A stretch of DNA of 64,000 nt from Deltaproteobacteria bacterium (GTDB taxonomy: Bacteria > Desulfobacterota > Binatia > Binatales > Binataceae), in the NCBI GenBank assembly GCA_021831785.1, contig JAKBMB010000009.1, forward strand, positions 62,001 through 126,000, written 5' to 3'. The position numbers were made by a program, and so were the translations under genes. A model generated the notes under the pieces. The model searched no databases and had not been told where the DNA came from. It saw only the letters and a list, made by a program, of their open reading frames with translations. Every line of letters begins with the position of its first letter. Position 1 is the stretch's first letter. Shown here piece after piece: positions 35,158 to 45,643 of the stretch.

Positions 35158-35305
35158 TTAGTACCTGACCCTAAATGTGGGGCTGTCCTCGGGCCGGGTC
35201 TTGCGCCGGTCGTAGAGGCGAGTGGTAGAGACGTTGGCGTGGCCGAGCCGCTCCTGGACCTTGGCGATGCCGGCCTCGTGGGAAAGCGCGTTGGTGGCGG
35301 CGCTA
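35158..35305 (-). pseudogene. Tyrosine integrase, C-terminal relic
   Basis: The minus-strand frame ends ALSHEAGIAKVQERLGHANV then STTRLYDRRKTRPEDSPTFR then VRY and TAA at 35158. It contains the terminal LGH and catalytic Tyr region of tyrosine recombinases. It is in the opposite orientation to the N-terminal relic at 34556 and abuts the SDR stop codon. It marks the right border of the accessory island. Confidence 0.68.
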
Positions 35306-36025
35306 GAACTTTTCCTTGAAGGGCCGGAGGTCGAGCTCCATCGTCCACGCGCTGCGATCCTGATGGGCCAGATGCCAGTAGGTGTCGGCGATCGCCTCGG
35401 GCCTGAGCAAGTCCTCCGGCTTGAGATTCGACACGCGAGCCCTGAGACGCGGCTCGTCGATCATGCCGTCCACATTTATGTAGGCAACATGAATGCCTTG
35501 GGGGCCGAGGTCGCGCGCGAGCGATTGCGCCAGACCGCGTAGCGCAAACTTCGCCGGGCCAAAGGCCGCGGATCGCGCGCCGGCCTTTACTCCGGCGGTG
35601 GCTCCGGTGAAAAGTATCGTACCGCCGGCACGCTGCGTCATGTCATCGAGCACCGCCTTTACGCACAGAAACGCCCCGAGCGCGCATATCCGCCAATTCG
35701 CTTCAAACTGCTCGGCCGAGAGCTCGCGGATTGAGCCGAAGAACGCGTTGCCCGCGTTGTAAAGCAGAATATGCACGGCGCCCATTTCGCGTTTGATGAG
35801 CTCGAATGCGCCTGCGACTTCATGCGGCTGACTGACGTCGGCGGCCACCGGCAGCGCCCGGCCGCCGCCCGTCTTGATCTCCGCGCTTAGTTGCTCCGCA
35901 TAGCTTGGCCCGCGCGCTATTAGGGCGACCGGATAGCTCAGCGCAAATCGCCGTGCCAGGGCCGCGCCGAGGCCGGGCCCCACGCCCGCGACCACGGTTA
36001 CCGGTGCATCTGAATTCTCTGCCAT
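35303..36025 (-). CDS. SDR-family protein lacking the catalytic Tyr and Ser
   Basis: 240 residues with a Rossmann fold: cofactor loop GVGPGLGAALA, NAG at 90-92, and the region GATAGVKAGARSAAFGPAKF where the classic YxxxK has Phe155 and Lys159. The upstream Ser is also replaced (A142/T143). NAD(P) binding is likely, but the usual oxidoreductase mechanism is not supported; it may be a divergent enzyme or a non-catalytic binder, as in human HSDL1. Its stop codon coincides with the end of the integrase relic, so the island may have inserted at its 3' end. Confidence 0.85.
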   Translation of the reverse strand: MAENSDAPVTVVAGVGPGLGAALARRFALSYPVALIARGPSYAEQLSAEIKTGGGRALPVAADVSQPHEVAGAFELIKREMGAVHILLYNAGNAFFGSIRELSAEQFEANWRICALGAFLCVKAVLDDMTQRAGGTILFTGATAGVKAGARSAAFGPAKFALRGLAQSLARDLGPQGIHVAYINVDGMIDEPRLRARVSNLKPEDLLRPEAIADTYWHLAHQDRSAWTMELDLRPFKEKF

Positions 36026-36123
36026 CGGGCTTCACCTCGCTTATCTTGTTAAGGCTCTCGCCGCGTATTCTTCGGTGCTGGTTCGCTTCGAGCCGGTCAG
36101 GCGATGTTCCGCCGACGCGCACG

Positions 36124-37167
36124 CTACTTACGGCCGGCGCCGATTTGGCGGCGGATTCGCGCCGCGATTTCCGGCAAATGACGCGGGATGTTGAGCGTAC
36201 CTGCGACGTTCGAATAGGGGAACCGACGCACGTTGATATGGGCGTGAAGGGGGAGGCCCCCGCCCTGGTGAATTTCGTAATCGAGGGGCAGCGGACCCAA
36301 AAAGGCAAGCAGGCGATAGAAAACCCCGGCGAACGAGCGTAGCTGATGTTGCGGGAGCTCGCTGAGCAAGCCGAAGAACCGTGGCGCCATTACGTCGTAG
36401 CTCTGCGGAAACGTCCCGGCGGGGTTGACGTAGCTGATTACGCCGTCGGCGCTTTCGATCGTCAACTCAAGTTCACTTGCCAGCCGGACCATCTTCTCCC
36501 ATAAAGTCGGGTCTTCGCGCTGTGCCCGCAGCTCGATCTCCAGGGCGGGCAAAATCGAGGGCGCGCCGATCACCTGTTGATGAACGTGCGGCTGAGAGGC
36601 CCCGGACTCCGGCCCCTGATTTTTCCTCACCACTACGGAGCCGATTGCGGTATTGTCCAATGCCTGCTTTATCAACTGCGCCGCGACGCCCATCACGGCG
36701 AAAAAATGCTCTTCGCCGAGCGCTCCCGTGTATATGAGGTCGTTTAGCGAGCGCGGCTGGTCGAGAAAATGCCGCGGATCTTCGACGATAAGGTACGACT
36801 CGTTCTTGCCCGCGGTTAGCTCGCCCGGAATGCGCGGAAAGAGATTGTTGAAGGCGCGGATGACCCATGATGCGCCCGGTAGAGCACGCGCTCCCTGCCA
36901 ATGCGCAACCTGCTCCGGCAAAAGACGCATTATCTCGTTGGGCGCTCGGTCTTCATGGCCAAGGCAAAACGGGCAGTTCTCAAGCGCCTGGTGAAGCAGT
37001 CGCGGGTCGAGCGAAGCCGGCGGCGGGCGCTCTGCGTGCGAATGATGACGGCGCAAAGTGTAGGCAAAGCTTTTCGCGCGCAGTTCCACGGCGTAAGAGA
37101 TCACGCCGGTGAAGGGGTTGCGGATCCAGAGCAGGTATCCATTGCGAATCTCGTACGCAAGCGGCAT
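36124..37167 (-). CDS. Galactose-1-phosphate uridylyltransferase-like enzyme
   Basis: 347 residues. GalT-family features are the N-terminal zinc-site NCPFCLGHED, NNLFPRIPGE, and the HIT-type active site GASQPHVHQQVIGAP with the nucleophilic His of HxHxQ. A second His-containing part (LHAHINVRRFPYSN) is in place. The chain is of GalT length but divergent, and the substrate could be another hexose phosphate. It is about 100 bp upstream of the SDR gene on the same strand. Confidence 0.8.
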   Translation of the reverse strand: MPLAYEIRNGYLLWIRNPFTGVISYAVELRAKSFAYTLRRHHSHAERPPPASLDPRLLHQALENCPFCLGHEDRAPNEIMRLLPEQVAHWQGARALPGASWVIRAFNNLFPRIPGELTAGKNESYLIVEDPRHFLDQPRSLNDLIYTGALGEEHFFAVMGVAAQLIKQALDNTAIGSVVVRKNQGPESGASQPHVHQQVIGAPSILPALEIELRAQREDPTLWEKMVRLASELELTIESADGVISYVNPAGTFPQSYDVMAPRFFGLLSELPQHQLRSFAGVFYRLLAFLGPLPLDYEIHQGGGLPLHAHINVRRFPYSNVAGTLNIPRHLPEIAARIRRQIGAGRK

Positions 37168-37561
37168 TGGATGAGACCGTCGAACGGCTTAGACATTGAT
37201 TAGGCGATCCGGTCCGCATTTTCAACGGATACGATTCAGCCGTTGTTCGCGCCGCGCCATGCGCGCCGTTTGTCTATAGCCGTTCAAATGCTGTCGGCGC
37301 GCGTCCTCTCGGACGGCGCTCCCACACGGTGGCACAGCGTACAGCGGAGCGCGGCGCGCCGGCGGGAGCGGCAGGGCTGCGCTTGAAGGCAAACGGCGCT
37401 AATGAAGAGGGCGCTCGCTTGACAGGCCGCGGAGCCTAAGCGCAAAATGACTCTGTTTGTCGCCACGAGCGAATCCGTTCAGATGAGCCTCTTACCCCTA
37501 TTTTGTTTGCCGCGAGGGATGGCGCGGGCCGCCCGGCCTTCGAGTCCAGGCGCATAAGGCT
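37168..37561. other. Divergent intergenic region with one promoter candidate
   Basis: No gene is seen. TTGACA at 37419-37424, 18 bases, then CAAAAT at 37443-37448 could drive the aminotransferase-serA unit, with a leader of about 110 bases. Confidence 0.35.
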
Positions 37562-38713
37562 GTGCCGCCGATCAAGAAGTATTTATTCACGCCCGGGCCG
37601 ACCGAAGTTCCGCCGGACGTGCTGCTGGAGATGGCGCGTCCGATCATCCATCACCGGACGCCGGAGTTTAGCGCGGAGCTCGACCGCGTGCGCGAGCGCT
37701 TGAAGCCGCTTTTTGGCACCAAGCAAGAGGTGCTCGTACTGAGCGCGTCCGGCACCGGCGCCATGGAAGCCGCGGTGTGCAACCTGTTGGCGCCCGGTGA
37801 CGAGGCGATATTCGTCAACGGCGGCAAGTTCGGCGAGCGCTGGGGTAAACTGCTGAGCGCGCACGCAATGGCGGCGCGCGAGGTCAAGGTTGAATGGGGC
37901 CGCGCGCTCGATCCGGCTCAAATCGAAGCGGCGATTAGCCGTTATCCGCGGGCCCGGGCGGTGTTCGTGCAAGCCAGCGAGACCTCTACCACCGCGATTC
38001 ATCCGGTGGAAGAGCTGGGTGAAATTACCCGCGGCCGCGACCTGCTGCTGGTCGTTGACGGTATAACCTCGGTCGGAGTTTACGAACAGCGGATGGATGA
38101 CTGGGCGGTCGACGCGCTGGTGAGCGGAAGCCAAAAGGCGCTGATGCTGCCGCCGGGGCTCGGCCTGATCGCGCTTTCCGAGCGCGCATGGGAACGCGCC
38201 CGCGCGCTCAAGACGCCGCGCTACTACTTTGATCTTACGCGCGAGCTTAAGGCGCAGCGCGACGAGCATACGACGGCGTACACGCCGGCCGTGGGGCTGG
38301 TGCGCGGGCTTAATAAAAGCCTCGAATTGATCCACAACGAAACTCTGCCCACCGTTTTTGCGCGCCACCGGATGATGGCTGAGGCGGTGCACGACGGCGC
38401 GCGCGCGCTGGGGCTCAAGCTCTTCGCCGTCGAATCGCCCGCCCCGGGGGTGACCGGGATTTTAGCGCCGGAGGGGACCGACGCCGCGAAAGTGGTGCGT
38501 TTGATGCGCGACGATCTGGGGGTCGGCGTACAGGCCGGCCAGGACCATATGCGCACCAAGCTGATACGCATCGGCCACATGGGATATGTGGCACCCTTCG
38601 ACATGCTCGTCGCGCTGAGCGCGCTGGAGCTTGCGCTGCGCCGTCACGGCTACGAGTTTTCCGCCGGCGCGGCGGTTGGCGCGGTGCAGCGGCGTTTGGC
38701 ATCCAGCGCCTGA
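37562..38713 (+). CDS. Class V aminotransferase, alanine-glyoxylate / serine-pyruvate type
   Basis: 383 residues from a GTG. The typical start is KKYLFTPGPTEVPPDVLLEM, followed by LSASGTGAMEAAVCNLL, DGITSVGVYEQRMDDW and the PLP Lys in VSGSQKALMLPPGLG. In autotrophs and many deltaproteobacteria this family, placed beside serA, works as a serine-pyruvate or phosphoserine-linked transaminase. Here it lies 16 bp before serA, supporting a serine biosynthesis role, perhaps replacing SerC. Confidence 0.88.
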   Translation: MPPIKKYLFTPGPTEVPPDVLLEMARPIIHHRTPEFSAELDRVRERLKPLFGTKQEVLVLSASGTGAMEAAVCNLLAPGDEAIFVNGGKFGERWGKLLSAHAMAAREVKVEWGRALDPAQIEAAISRYPRARAVFVQASETSTTAIHPVEELGEITRGRDLLLVVDGITSVGVYEQRMDDWAVDALVSGSQKALMLPPGLGLIALSERAWERARALKTPRYYFDLTRELKAQRDEHTTAYTPAVGLVRGLNKSLELIHNETLPTVFARHRMMAEAVHDGARALGLKLFAVESPAPGVTGILAPEGTDAAKVVRLMRDDLGVGVQAGQDHMRTKLIRIGHMGYVAPFDMLVALSALELALRRHGYEFSAGAAVGAVQRRLASSA

Positions 38714-38729
38714 GCGCAGAGGGCAATCG

Positions 38730-40322
38730 ATGGCGACCTATCGCGTCTTATTGAGCGACGCTCTTGCCGAGCAGGGTTTGCAGACCTTGCGCTCCCATCC
38801 CGAACTGGAGGTCGAGGTCCGCCCCGGGCTCGACCCGCGTCAACTTGCCCGCGTTATCCCTCCATATCACGCCCTGGTGATTCGCAGCGCGACCAAAGTG
38901 ACGCGCGAGGTAATCGAGGCGGGGCAAAACTTGCGCGTGATCGGCCGCGCCGGAGTTGGCGTGGACAACGTCGACCTGGACGCAGCCACGCGGCGCGGCG
39001 TGGTGGTGATGAACAGCCCCTCAGGCAACGCCGTCACCACCGCCGAGCATACGATCGCGATGCTGATGGCGCTGGCGAGGCACATTCCCGCTGCCGACCG
39101 AGCGCTGCGGTCCGGCCGTTGGGAGCGCGCCGAGTTCACCGGCGTTGAAATCTGCAACAAAGTTCTGGGCGTGATTGGACTGGGCAATATCGGGCGCATC
39201 GTCGCCGACCGCGCGCTGGGCCTCAAGATGAGAGTGATTGGGGTGGACCCGATTGTTACGCAGGAGGCGGCGGGCAGGCTCGGGGTCGAGCTGGTCACCC
39301 TGGAGGAGCTTTTTGGCCGCGCGGACTTCATTACCGTGCACACGCCGTTGAGCCGGCAGACTCAGGGTCTTATCGGTGCCGCGGCCTTCGCGCGGATGAA
39401 GCCCGGCGTGCGGCTGATCAATTGCGCCCGGGGCGGAATCGTTGATGAGCAAGAACTCGCGCAGGCTCTGTGCGACGGCAGGGTAGCGGGCGCGGCGCTC
39501 GACGTGTTCGCGCGCGAGCCGCTGCCCGCCGACCATCCGCTCTTGGCGGCCCCCAATCTGGTCGTGACGCCCCATCTGGGCGCGGCGACCGGCGAGGCGC
39601 AGACCCAGGTCGCGGTGGACATCGCCCAGCAGGTCGCGGACTATCTGCTGCGCGGAATCGTGCGTCACGCGGTCAATTTACCGGCGCTCTCGCCTAAGGA
39701 GTTGGAGGCTATCCAACCCCATCTGCGGTTGGCGGAAAAGCTCGGCCATCTCGCGGCCCAGCTTATCAAAGGCGCTCCTGAGCAGGTTTCCATCGGCTTT
39801 GGCGGCGAAGCCGCCAACGTCAATCCCGAACCGATCGTTGCCGCGGCTTTGAAGGGGCTGCTGAGCCGCTTCCTTGACCAGGAACTGAATTATGTGAACG
39901 CGCCGTTCATAGCGCGCGAGCGCGGGATAAAAGTAATCGAGAGCCGCTCGCGCGAGGCCACCGATTACGTGGACAATCTGACGCTCGAGGCGCGCGGCGC
40001 CGGCGGCGCGCTTCGAGTCGTTGGAGCTGTCGTGGGCGGGCGCGGCCTGCGCCTTATCGGGATTGACGGCTTTCGGTTTGAAGCTGTTCCCGAGGGTCAT
40101 TTCCTCGTGCTTCACAACCGCGACGTTCCAGGCGTGGTGGGCGCGATCGGGACGGTTCTCGGCAGCGCGGGCATCAACATCGCGGGTCTTGATCTCGGCC
40201 GCGACCGGGTGGGAGGAATGGCGATCAGCCTGGTCTCGGTTGACGAGCCGGTGTCCCCCGAGGTCATTGAACGGCTCAACACCATCCCGGCTATAACTTC
40301 GGCCGCAACGATAAGTCTGTAA
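38730..40322 (+). CDS. serA: D-3-phosphoglycerate dehydrogenase
   Basis: 530 residues, the long type with a C-terminal intervening domain and an ACT domain. Rossmann motif GLGNIGRIVADRALG, catalytic Arg in INCARGGIVDE, Glu/His in FAREPLPADHPL and VTPHLGAATGEAQ. The ACT region is HFLVLHNRDVPGVVGAIGTVLGSAG cut into HNRDVPGVVGAIGTV and GSAGINIAGL, implying serine feedback. The ATG at 38730 follows AGAGGG; a longer frame to 38631 lies in the upstream gene. Confidence 0.96.
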   Translation: MATYRVLLSDALAEQGLQTLRSHPELEVEVRPGLDPRQLARVIPPYHALVIRSATKVTREVIEAGQNLRVIGRAGVGVDNVDLDAATRRGVVVMNSPSGNAVTTAEHTIAMLMALARHIPAADRALRSGRWERAEFTGVEICNKVLGVIGLGNIGRIVADRALGLKMRVIGVDPIVTQEAAGRLGVELVTLEELFGRADFITVHTPLSRQTQGLIGAAAFARMKPGVRLINCARGGIVDEQELAQALCDGRVAGAALDVFAREPLPADHPLLAAPNLVVTPHLGAATGEAQTQVAVDIAQQVADYLLRGIVRHAVNLPALSPKELEAIQPHLRLAEKLGHLAAQLIKGAPEQVSIGFGGEAANVNPEPIVAAALKGLLSRFLDQELNYVNAPFIARERGIKVIESRSREATDYVDNLTLEARGAGGALRVVGAVVGGRGLRLIGIDGFRFEAVPEGHFLVLHNRDVPGVVGAIGTVLGSAGINIAGLDLGRDRVGGMAISLVSVDEPVSPEVIERLNTIPAITSAATISL

Positions 40323-40397
40323 CAATGCGGGGGCGCAAGGCCGGCGCGAGAGCGGTCGGCGGCGCGGCCGCGCGCGTGGAGTTTTGCGTAAGGCGTT

Positions 40398-41693
<1,296 letters not shown>

Positions 41694-41768
41694 AGCTGCG
41701 CTCGCGTGCGCTCCGCGCCGCCATGGTCGCTTTGGCCGCCGCGCCGCGGTGGGCAATAATGGACCGGC

Positions 41769-43583
41769 ATGCCTAATCGCCGGCGGTGGGAACGATTCGC
41801 GCTCGTCGCGTGCGTCGGCGCACTGCTCTGTCTTACGGGCCTCGGCCGGCCCGCGCTATGGGAGCCCGACGAGGGCCGCTACGCGGAGATCGCGCGCGAG
41901 ATGTTGGCCAGCGGCGACTACACGACGCCTCGCGACGACTGGGTGCGATATTTCGAGAAGCCGCCCCTGATGTATTGGCTGACGGCCGCCTCGGTCCGCG
42001 TGTTGGGCCCTGATGAGTTCGCGGTTCGGCTGCCGTCGGCGCTTTTCAGCATCGGCCAGATGTTGCTCGTCGCGGCGCTGGGCGAGGTTATGTTCGGGCC
42101 GGAGGCGGCGCTGCCGGCCGCGTTGTGTCTTGGCCTAAGCCCGCTGTTTTTCGGTTTTGCCCGCTTCCTGACCCTGGACCCGGCGCTCGCTTTTTTTGTC
42201 TGCGCCGGGCTCGCTTCGTTTTATGCCGGCGCGCGCGAGGAATTGTTCAGCCGCGGGCGCGCGCGGGCATGGTTTGGGGCGGCGGCCGCGTGCGCTGCGC
42301 TGGGCACGCTCGTCAAGGGTCCGGTGGCGCTGGTTCTGGTGGCCGGTGTGGCGTTGGCCTATATGCTGGTGGACGGGCAGGGTTGGCGGGTTTTGCAAAT
42401 TCCCTGGTTTTCGTGCGCGCTGGTGTATGGGGCAATCGCGCTGCCGTGGTTCATTCTGGCTGCGCGGCGCAACCCGGAATTTGCGCGTTTTTTCATCGTT
42501 CACGAACATATCGAACGCTATCTGCAGAGCACGGAGCATCAATGGGGGGTCTGGTTTCTTCCGGTGGTCGCCTTGGGCGGCGCGTGGCCGTGGGTTTGCT
42601 TTGTGCCTTTTGCGGTACTTGATTTGCGGGCCGGCGGACGAGCGTCGCGGCGCTCGGCGTTCAACTTTTTGGTGACCTGGTTTTGCTGCGTCGTCGTGTT
42701 CTTTTCGGCCGCGCGCTCGAAGCTGGGATCTTACGTGCTGCCCGGGCTTCCGCCGCTGGCGATTCTGGCGGGCTACGGGGCCGTATGCGCGCGCGAGCAG
42801 TCGTCCTGCGCGGCGCGGCGGATCGCGCGCGCAGCGGTGGCGCTGAACGCAGTTGTCTCGTTGAGCGCGTTCGTGGCCGCGATTGCGCTGGGGTTGTGTG
42901 CGGCCGGCGGAGCGGAGGTGCTCCAATGGCTCGCCGGACAAGTCCAACGGTTTGCCGAACAAGGACGGCTAGGCGCCTCGGCGGCCGGCCTTTGCGCCAA
43001 TCCTGTGCTGACGCGGTTTGGCCGCGAAATCGCGGCAAGTATCGCGCTGCTCGGCGCCTGCGGAGCGATCAGCGTGGTCGCATCGCGCGGACGGCGGCCG
43101 CGCGCAGCGATCATCGCCGCGGCGCTGGCGGGAGCGGCGGCGATGACGCTTCTGGTTCGGGCGCGGGATGACGCGAGTCCCTGGGGTTCCTATCGGCGGC
43201 TCGCCCGCGCGATTCAAGCGCCGTTGGACAGTGGGTGCGCGCTGGTCTCGTACCGGCACTTCGTCCAGTCGCTGCCGTTTTACACCGGAGCGCGGGAGGC
43301 CTTAGTCGCTTACCGAGGCGAGCTCGCTCCGTTCGGCGGCAGCGCTGACGCCAAGGCGAGCTTCATCGACGGCGACGCGGATTTGCTGACACTCTGGCGC
43401 TCGCCGCGATGCATTGTGTTGATCGCCGACCGGCAGTATCTGCCCGGTCTGACCAAGCTTCTTTCGCCGGCGCCCAGCGCGCTGGCCTCCGAAGGGCAGA
43501 AAGTAGCGCTTGTCAACCGCAGCACGCCAGCCTTGGGAGCGCCGCCCTCGGGCCAGGCCGAAGGGCTTCTACCGCGCGACTGA
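41769..43583 (+). CDS. ArnT-like GT39 membrane glycosyltransferase
   Basis: 604 residues with about 12 hydrophobic helices. The N-terminal periplasmic-loop signature is PDEGRYAEIAREML, followed by RYFEKPPLMYWLTA, the pattern of ArnT/PMT (GT-C fold) enzymes that move L-Ara4N or another sugar from undecaprenyl phosphate to lipid A. It heads a five-gene cluster with an ArnC-like, two ArnA-like and an ArnD-like gene, which makes the L-Ara4N role likely. The C-terminal part is a periplasmic soluble domain. Confidence 0.85.
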   Translation: MPNRRRWERFALVACVGALLCLTGLGRPALWEPDEGRYAEIAREMLASGDYTTPRDDWVRYFEKPPLMYWLTAASVRVLGPDEFAVRLPSALFSIGQMLLVAALGEVMFGPEAALPAALCLGLSPLFFGFARFLTLDPALAFFVCAGLASFYAGAREELFSRGRARAWFGAAAACAALGTLVKGPVALVLVAGVALAYMLVDGQGWRVLQIPWFSCALVYGAIALPWFILAARRNPEFARFFIVHEHIERYLQSTEHQWGVWFLPVVALGGAWPWVCFVPFAVLDLRAGGRASRRSAFNFLVTWFCCVVVFFSAARSKLGSYVLPGLPPLAILAGYGAVCAREQSSCAARRIARAAVALNAVVSLSAFVAAIALGLCAAGGAEVLQWLAGQVQRFAEQGRLGASAAGLCANPVLTRFGREIAASIALLGACGAISVVASRGRRPRAAIIAAALAGAAAMTLLVRARDDASPWGSYRRLARAIQAPLDSGCALVSYRHFVQSLPFYTGAREALVAYRGELAPFGGSADAKASFIDGDADLLTLWRSPRCIVLIADRQYLPGLTKLLSPAPSALASEGQKVALVNRSTPALGAPPSGQAEGLLPRD

Positions 43584-43635
43584 GCTTCGGTGTAATAAGA
43601 GATGTTATGAGGTCTATGCAGCAAGCGAGGTGGTT

Positions 43636-44640
43636 ATGGTTTGGCCGTCGAGTAGGGTAAGCCTGCTGCGCGAGGCGTCAGCGACGGCGGCCAACTCGGT
43701 GTCGATTGTCGCCCCGATCTACAACGAGGCCGCGAATCTCCCTGTGTTGTGGGAAAGATTGAGCGCGGTGCTCAAGACGCTCGGACGCGACTGGGAGGTG
43801 ATATTTGTTGATGACGGCTCTTCGGACGCCTCGCTGCGCATTTTGCGCGAGCTTACCGAGCGCGAGCCGCGCGTCAAAGTGGTGGAGTTGGCCCGCAACT
43901 TCGGCCAGCATTCGGCGATTCTCGCCGGTTTTCGCCAGAGCCGCGGCGAGGTGGTGGTCACCTTAGATGCCGACTTGCAGAACCCGCCCGAGGAAATCCC
44001 TCGCCTGCTGGAAGCGATCGACGCCGGCAATGACGTGGTGGGCGGCTGGCGCGCCAACCGGCAGGACCGCGCCTTCCGGCGCCTGGCCTCGCGCTGGCAT
44101 AACCGGGTGACCTCGCTGATCGTCGGCGTGCCGATGCACGATTACGGCTGCATGCTGCGCGCCTATCGCCGGCATATCGTCGATACCGTGGTGCAATGCG
44201 ACGAGAAGGCCGCCTTTATCCCGGCCTTGGCCGCGAGCTTCGCCAAGCGAGTGGCTGAAATACCGGTGGCGCACGATCAGCGCATCGCGGGCGAATCCAA
44301 ATACAATTTCCTGGGGTTGGCCAAGCTCAGCCTGAACCTGATCACCGGGTTTTCGCTAGCGCCGGTGCAGTTCGTAAGCCTGCTCGGCATCTTAATCGCC
44401 TTAATTGATACGGCGTTTGCCGGCTTTCTGCTGCTTCATCGGCTGCTCTACGGTCCGCAGCAGGAAGGCGCGCTATGGACGCTGTTCGCGGTGCTGTTTT
44501 TCTTCGTGGGTTTCCTGTTTCTGGCCCTCGGGCTGATCGGCGAGTACGTCGGCCGCATTTATCAGGAGGTGCGTCATCGCCCCACTTACGTCGTTCGAAC
44601 CGTGCACGAGAGCGACGCGGATCGCGCCGGCCGGGGATGA
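43636..44640 (+). CDS. arnC: ArnC-like undecaprenyl-phosphate glycosyltransferase
   Basis: 334 residues from the ATG at 43636 with GAGG five bases upstream. The GT-A domain begins VSIVAPIYNEAANLP and has VDDGSSDASLRIL and TLDADLQNPPEEI. Two C-terminal transmembrane helices anchor it to the inner membrane. ArnC transfers Ara4-formyl-N from UDP to undecaprenyl phosphate. The longer frame starting at 43510 overlaps the ArnT gene and is rejected. It lies between ArnT and the formyltransferase gene, supporting arnC over a generic DPM synthase. Confidence 0.85.
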   Translation: MVWPSSRVSLLREASATAANSVSIVAPIYNEAANLPVLWERLSAVLKTLGRDWEVIFVDDGSSDASLRILRELTEREPRVKVVELARNFGQHSAILAGFRQSRGEVVVTLDADLQNPPEEIPRLLEAIDAGNDVVGGWRANRQDRAFRRLASRWHNRVTSLIVGVPMHDYGCMLRAYRRHIVDTVVQCDEKAAFIPALAASFAKRVAEIPVAHDQRIAGESKYNFLGLAKLSLNLITGFSLAPVQFVSLLGILIALIDTAFAGFLLLHRLLYGPQQEGALWTLFAVLFFFVGFLFLALGLIGEYVGRIYQEVRHRPTYVVRTVHESDADRAGRG

Positions 44641-44653
44641 GGCTTGGGGGAGA

Positions 44654-45625
44654 TTGGCTGCGGGCAAGAGCGATAGGCCACGGGCGGTATCAGAGGCGCC
44701 GTGCGTGGTGTTCGCCTACCACGAGATGGGTTACGCATGCCTGGAGGCCTTGATCGGACTTGGAGCGCCGGTCGCGGCGCTGTTCACGCATCAGGACGAC
44801 CCTGGGGAGACGGTATGGTGGCGGTCGTGCGCGGCGCTCGCCGAGCGGCATGGGATACCGGCATATGTCACGGCCGGCAGGCTGGAGGAGACAGCGGCCG
44901 CGCGCATCGCATCGCTCGAGCCGGCGGTGATATATTCCTTCTACTATCGCGCGCTGCTTGCGGACACGGTGCTCAAGAGCGCGAGCGTTGGCGCCTTTAA
45001 CCTTCACGGGTCGCTGCTGCCGGCCTATCGCGGACGGGCGCCGGTGAATTGGGTACTGGTTAACGGCGAGCACAAGACCGGCGTTACCCTTCATCATATG
45101 GTCGCCAGGGCGGATGCGGGAGATATAGTCGCGCAGTGTGCGACCGAAATAAGCGAGGACGATACGGCGTTTACGCTCTACCAACGGCTGGTCGCGATCG
45201 GCGCGCGGATGGTGCGCGAGTGGCATCCCCGCATCGTGACCGGGACGGCGCCCAGATTTCCCCAGGACCGGACGCGCGCGACGTACTTTGGCCGCCGGCG
45301 TCCCGAAGACGGCCGCATACAGTGGGTCTGGCCTGCGCGGCGAATCTTTAACCTGGTACGCGCCGTGACGCATCCGTATCCCGGCGCCTTTTGCTTCGCT
45401 CAGGGGCGCAAGCTGTTCATCTGGCAGGCCCGGGTAGCTCGTGAAAGCGGGCCGCGGGGCGCGCCCGGCGCGATTGTAGAGACCGCCGACGCGCAGGGAC
45501 TCGAGGTTGCCGCGGGTGTCGGAAGCGTGCTTCTTTTAAGCGTGCAACCGGAGGGCGGCGAGGAGCTAGCTGGACGCCTGCTGCGCGAGCGCGGGCTTTT
45601 ACTCGATGACTTTAGGCTAACGTAG
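44654..45625 (+). CDS. ArnA-type formyltransferase (separate gene)
   Basis: 323 residues from TTG at 44654; a GTG further in (near 44706) would start MVFAYHEMGYACLEALIGLG and is also possible. The formyltransferase fold has NLHGSLLPAYRGRAPVNWVL with the catalytic Asn and His, and ARADAGDIVAQ with the catalytic Asp. In most species this is the N-terminal half of ArnA and uses 10-formyl-THF to formylate UDP-Ara4N. Here it stands alone, followed 18 bp later by the decarboxylase half. Confidence 0.88.
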   Translation: MAAGKSDRPRAVSEAPCVVFAYHEMGYACLEALIGLGAPVAALFTHQDDPGETVWWRSCAALAERHGIPAYVTAGRLEETAAARIASLEPAVIYSFYYRALLADTVLKSASVGAFNLHGSLLPAYRGRAPVNWVLVNGEHKTGVTLHHMVARADAGDIVAQCATEISEDDTAFTLYQRLVAIGARMVREWHPRIVTGTAPRFPQDRTRATYFGRRRPEDGRIQWVWPARRIFNLVRAVTHPYPGAFCFAQGRKLFIWQARVARESGPRGAPGAIVETADAQGLEVAAGVGSVLLLSVQPEGGEELAGRLLRERGLLLDDFRLT

Positions 45626-45643
45626 TCGAACTGGAAATAATTG

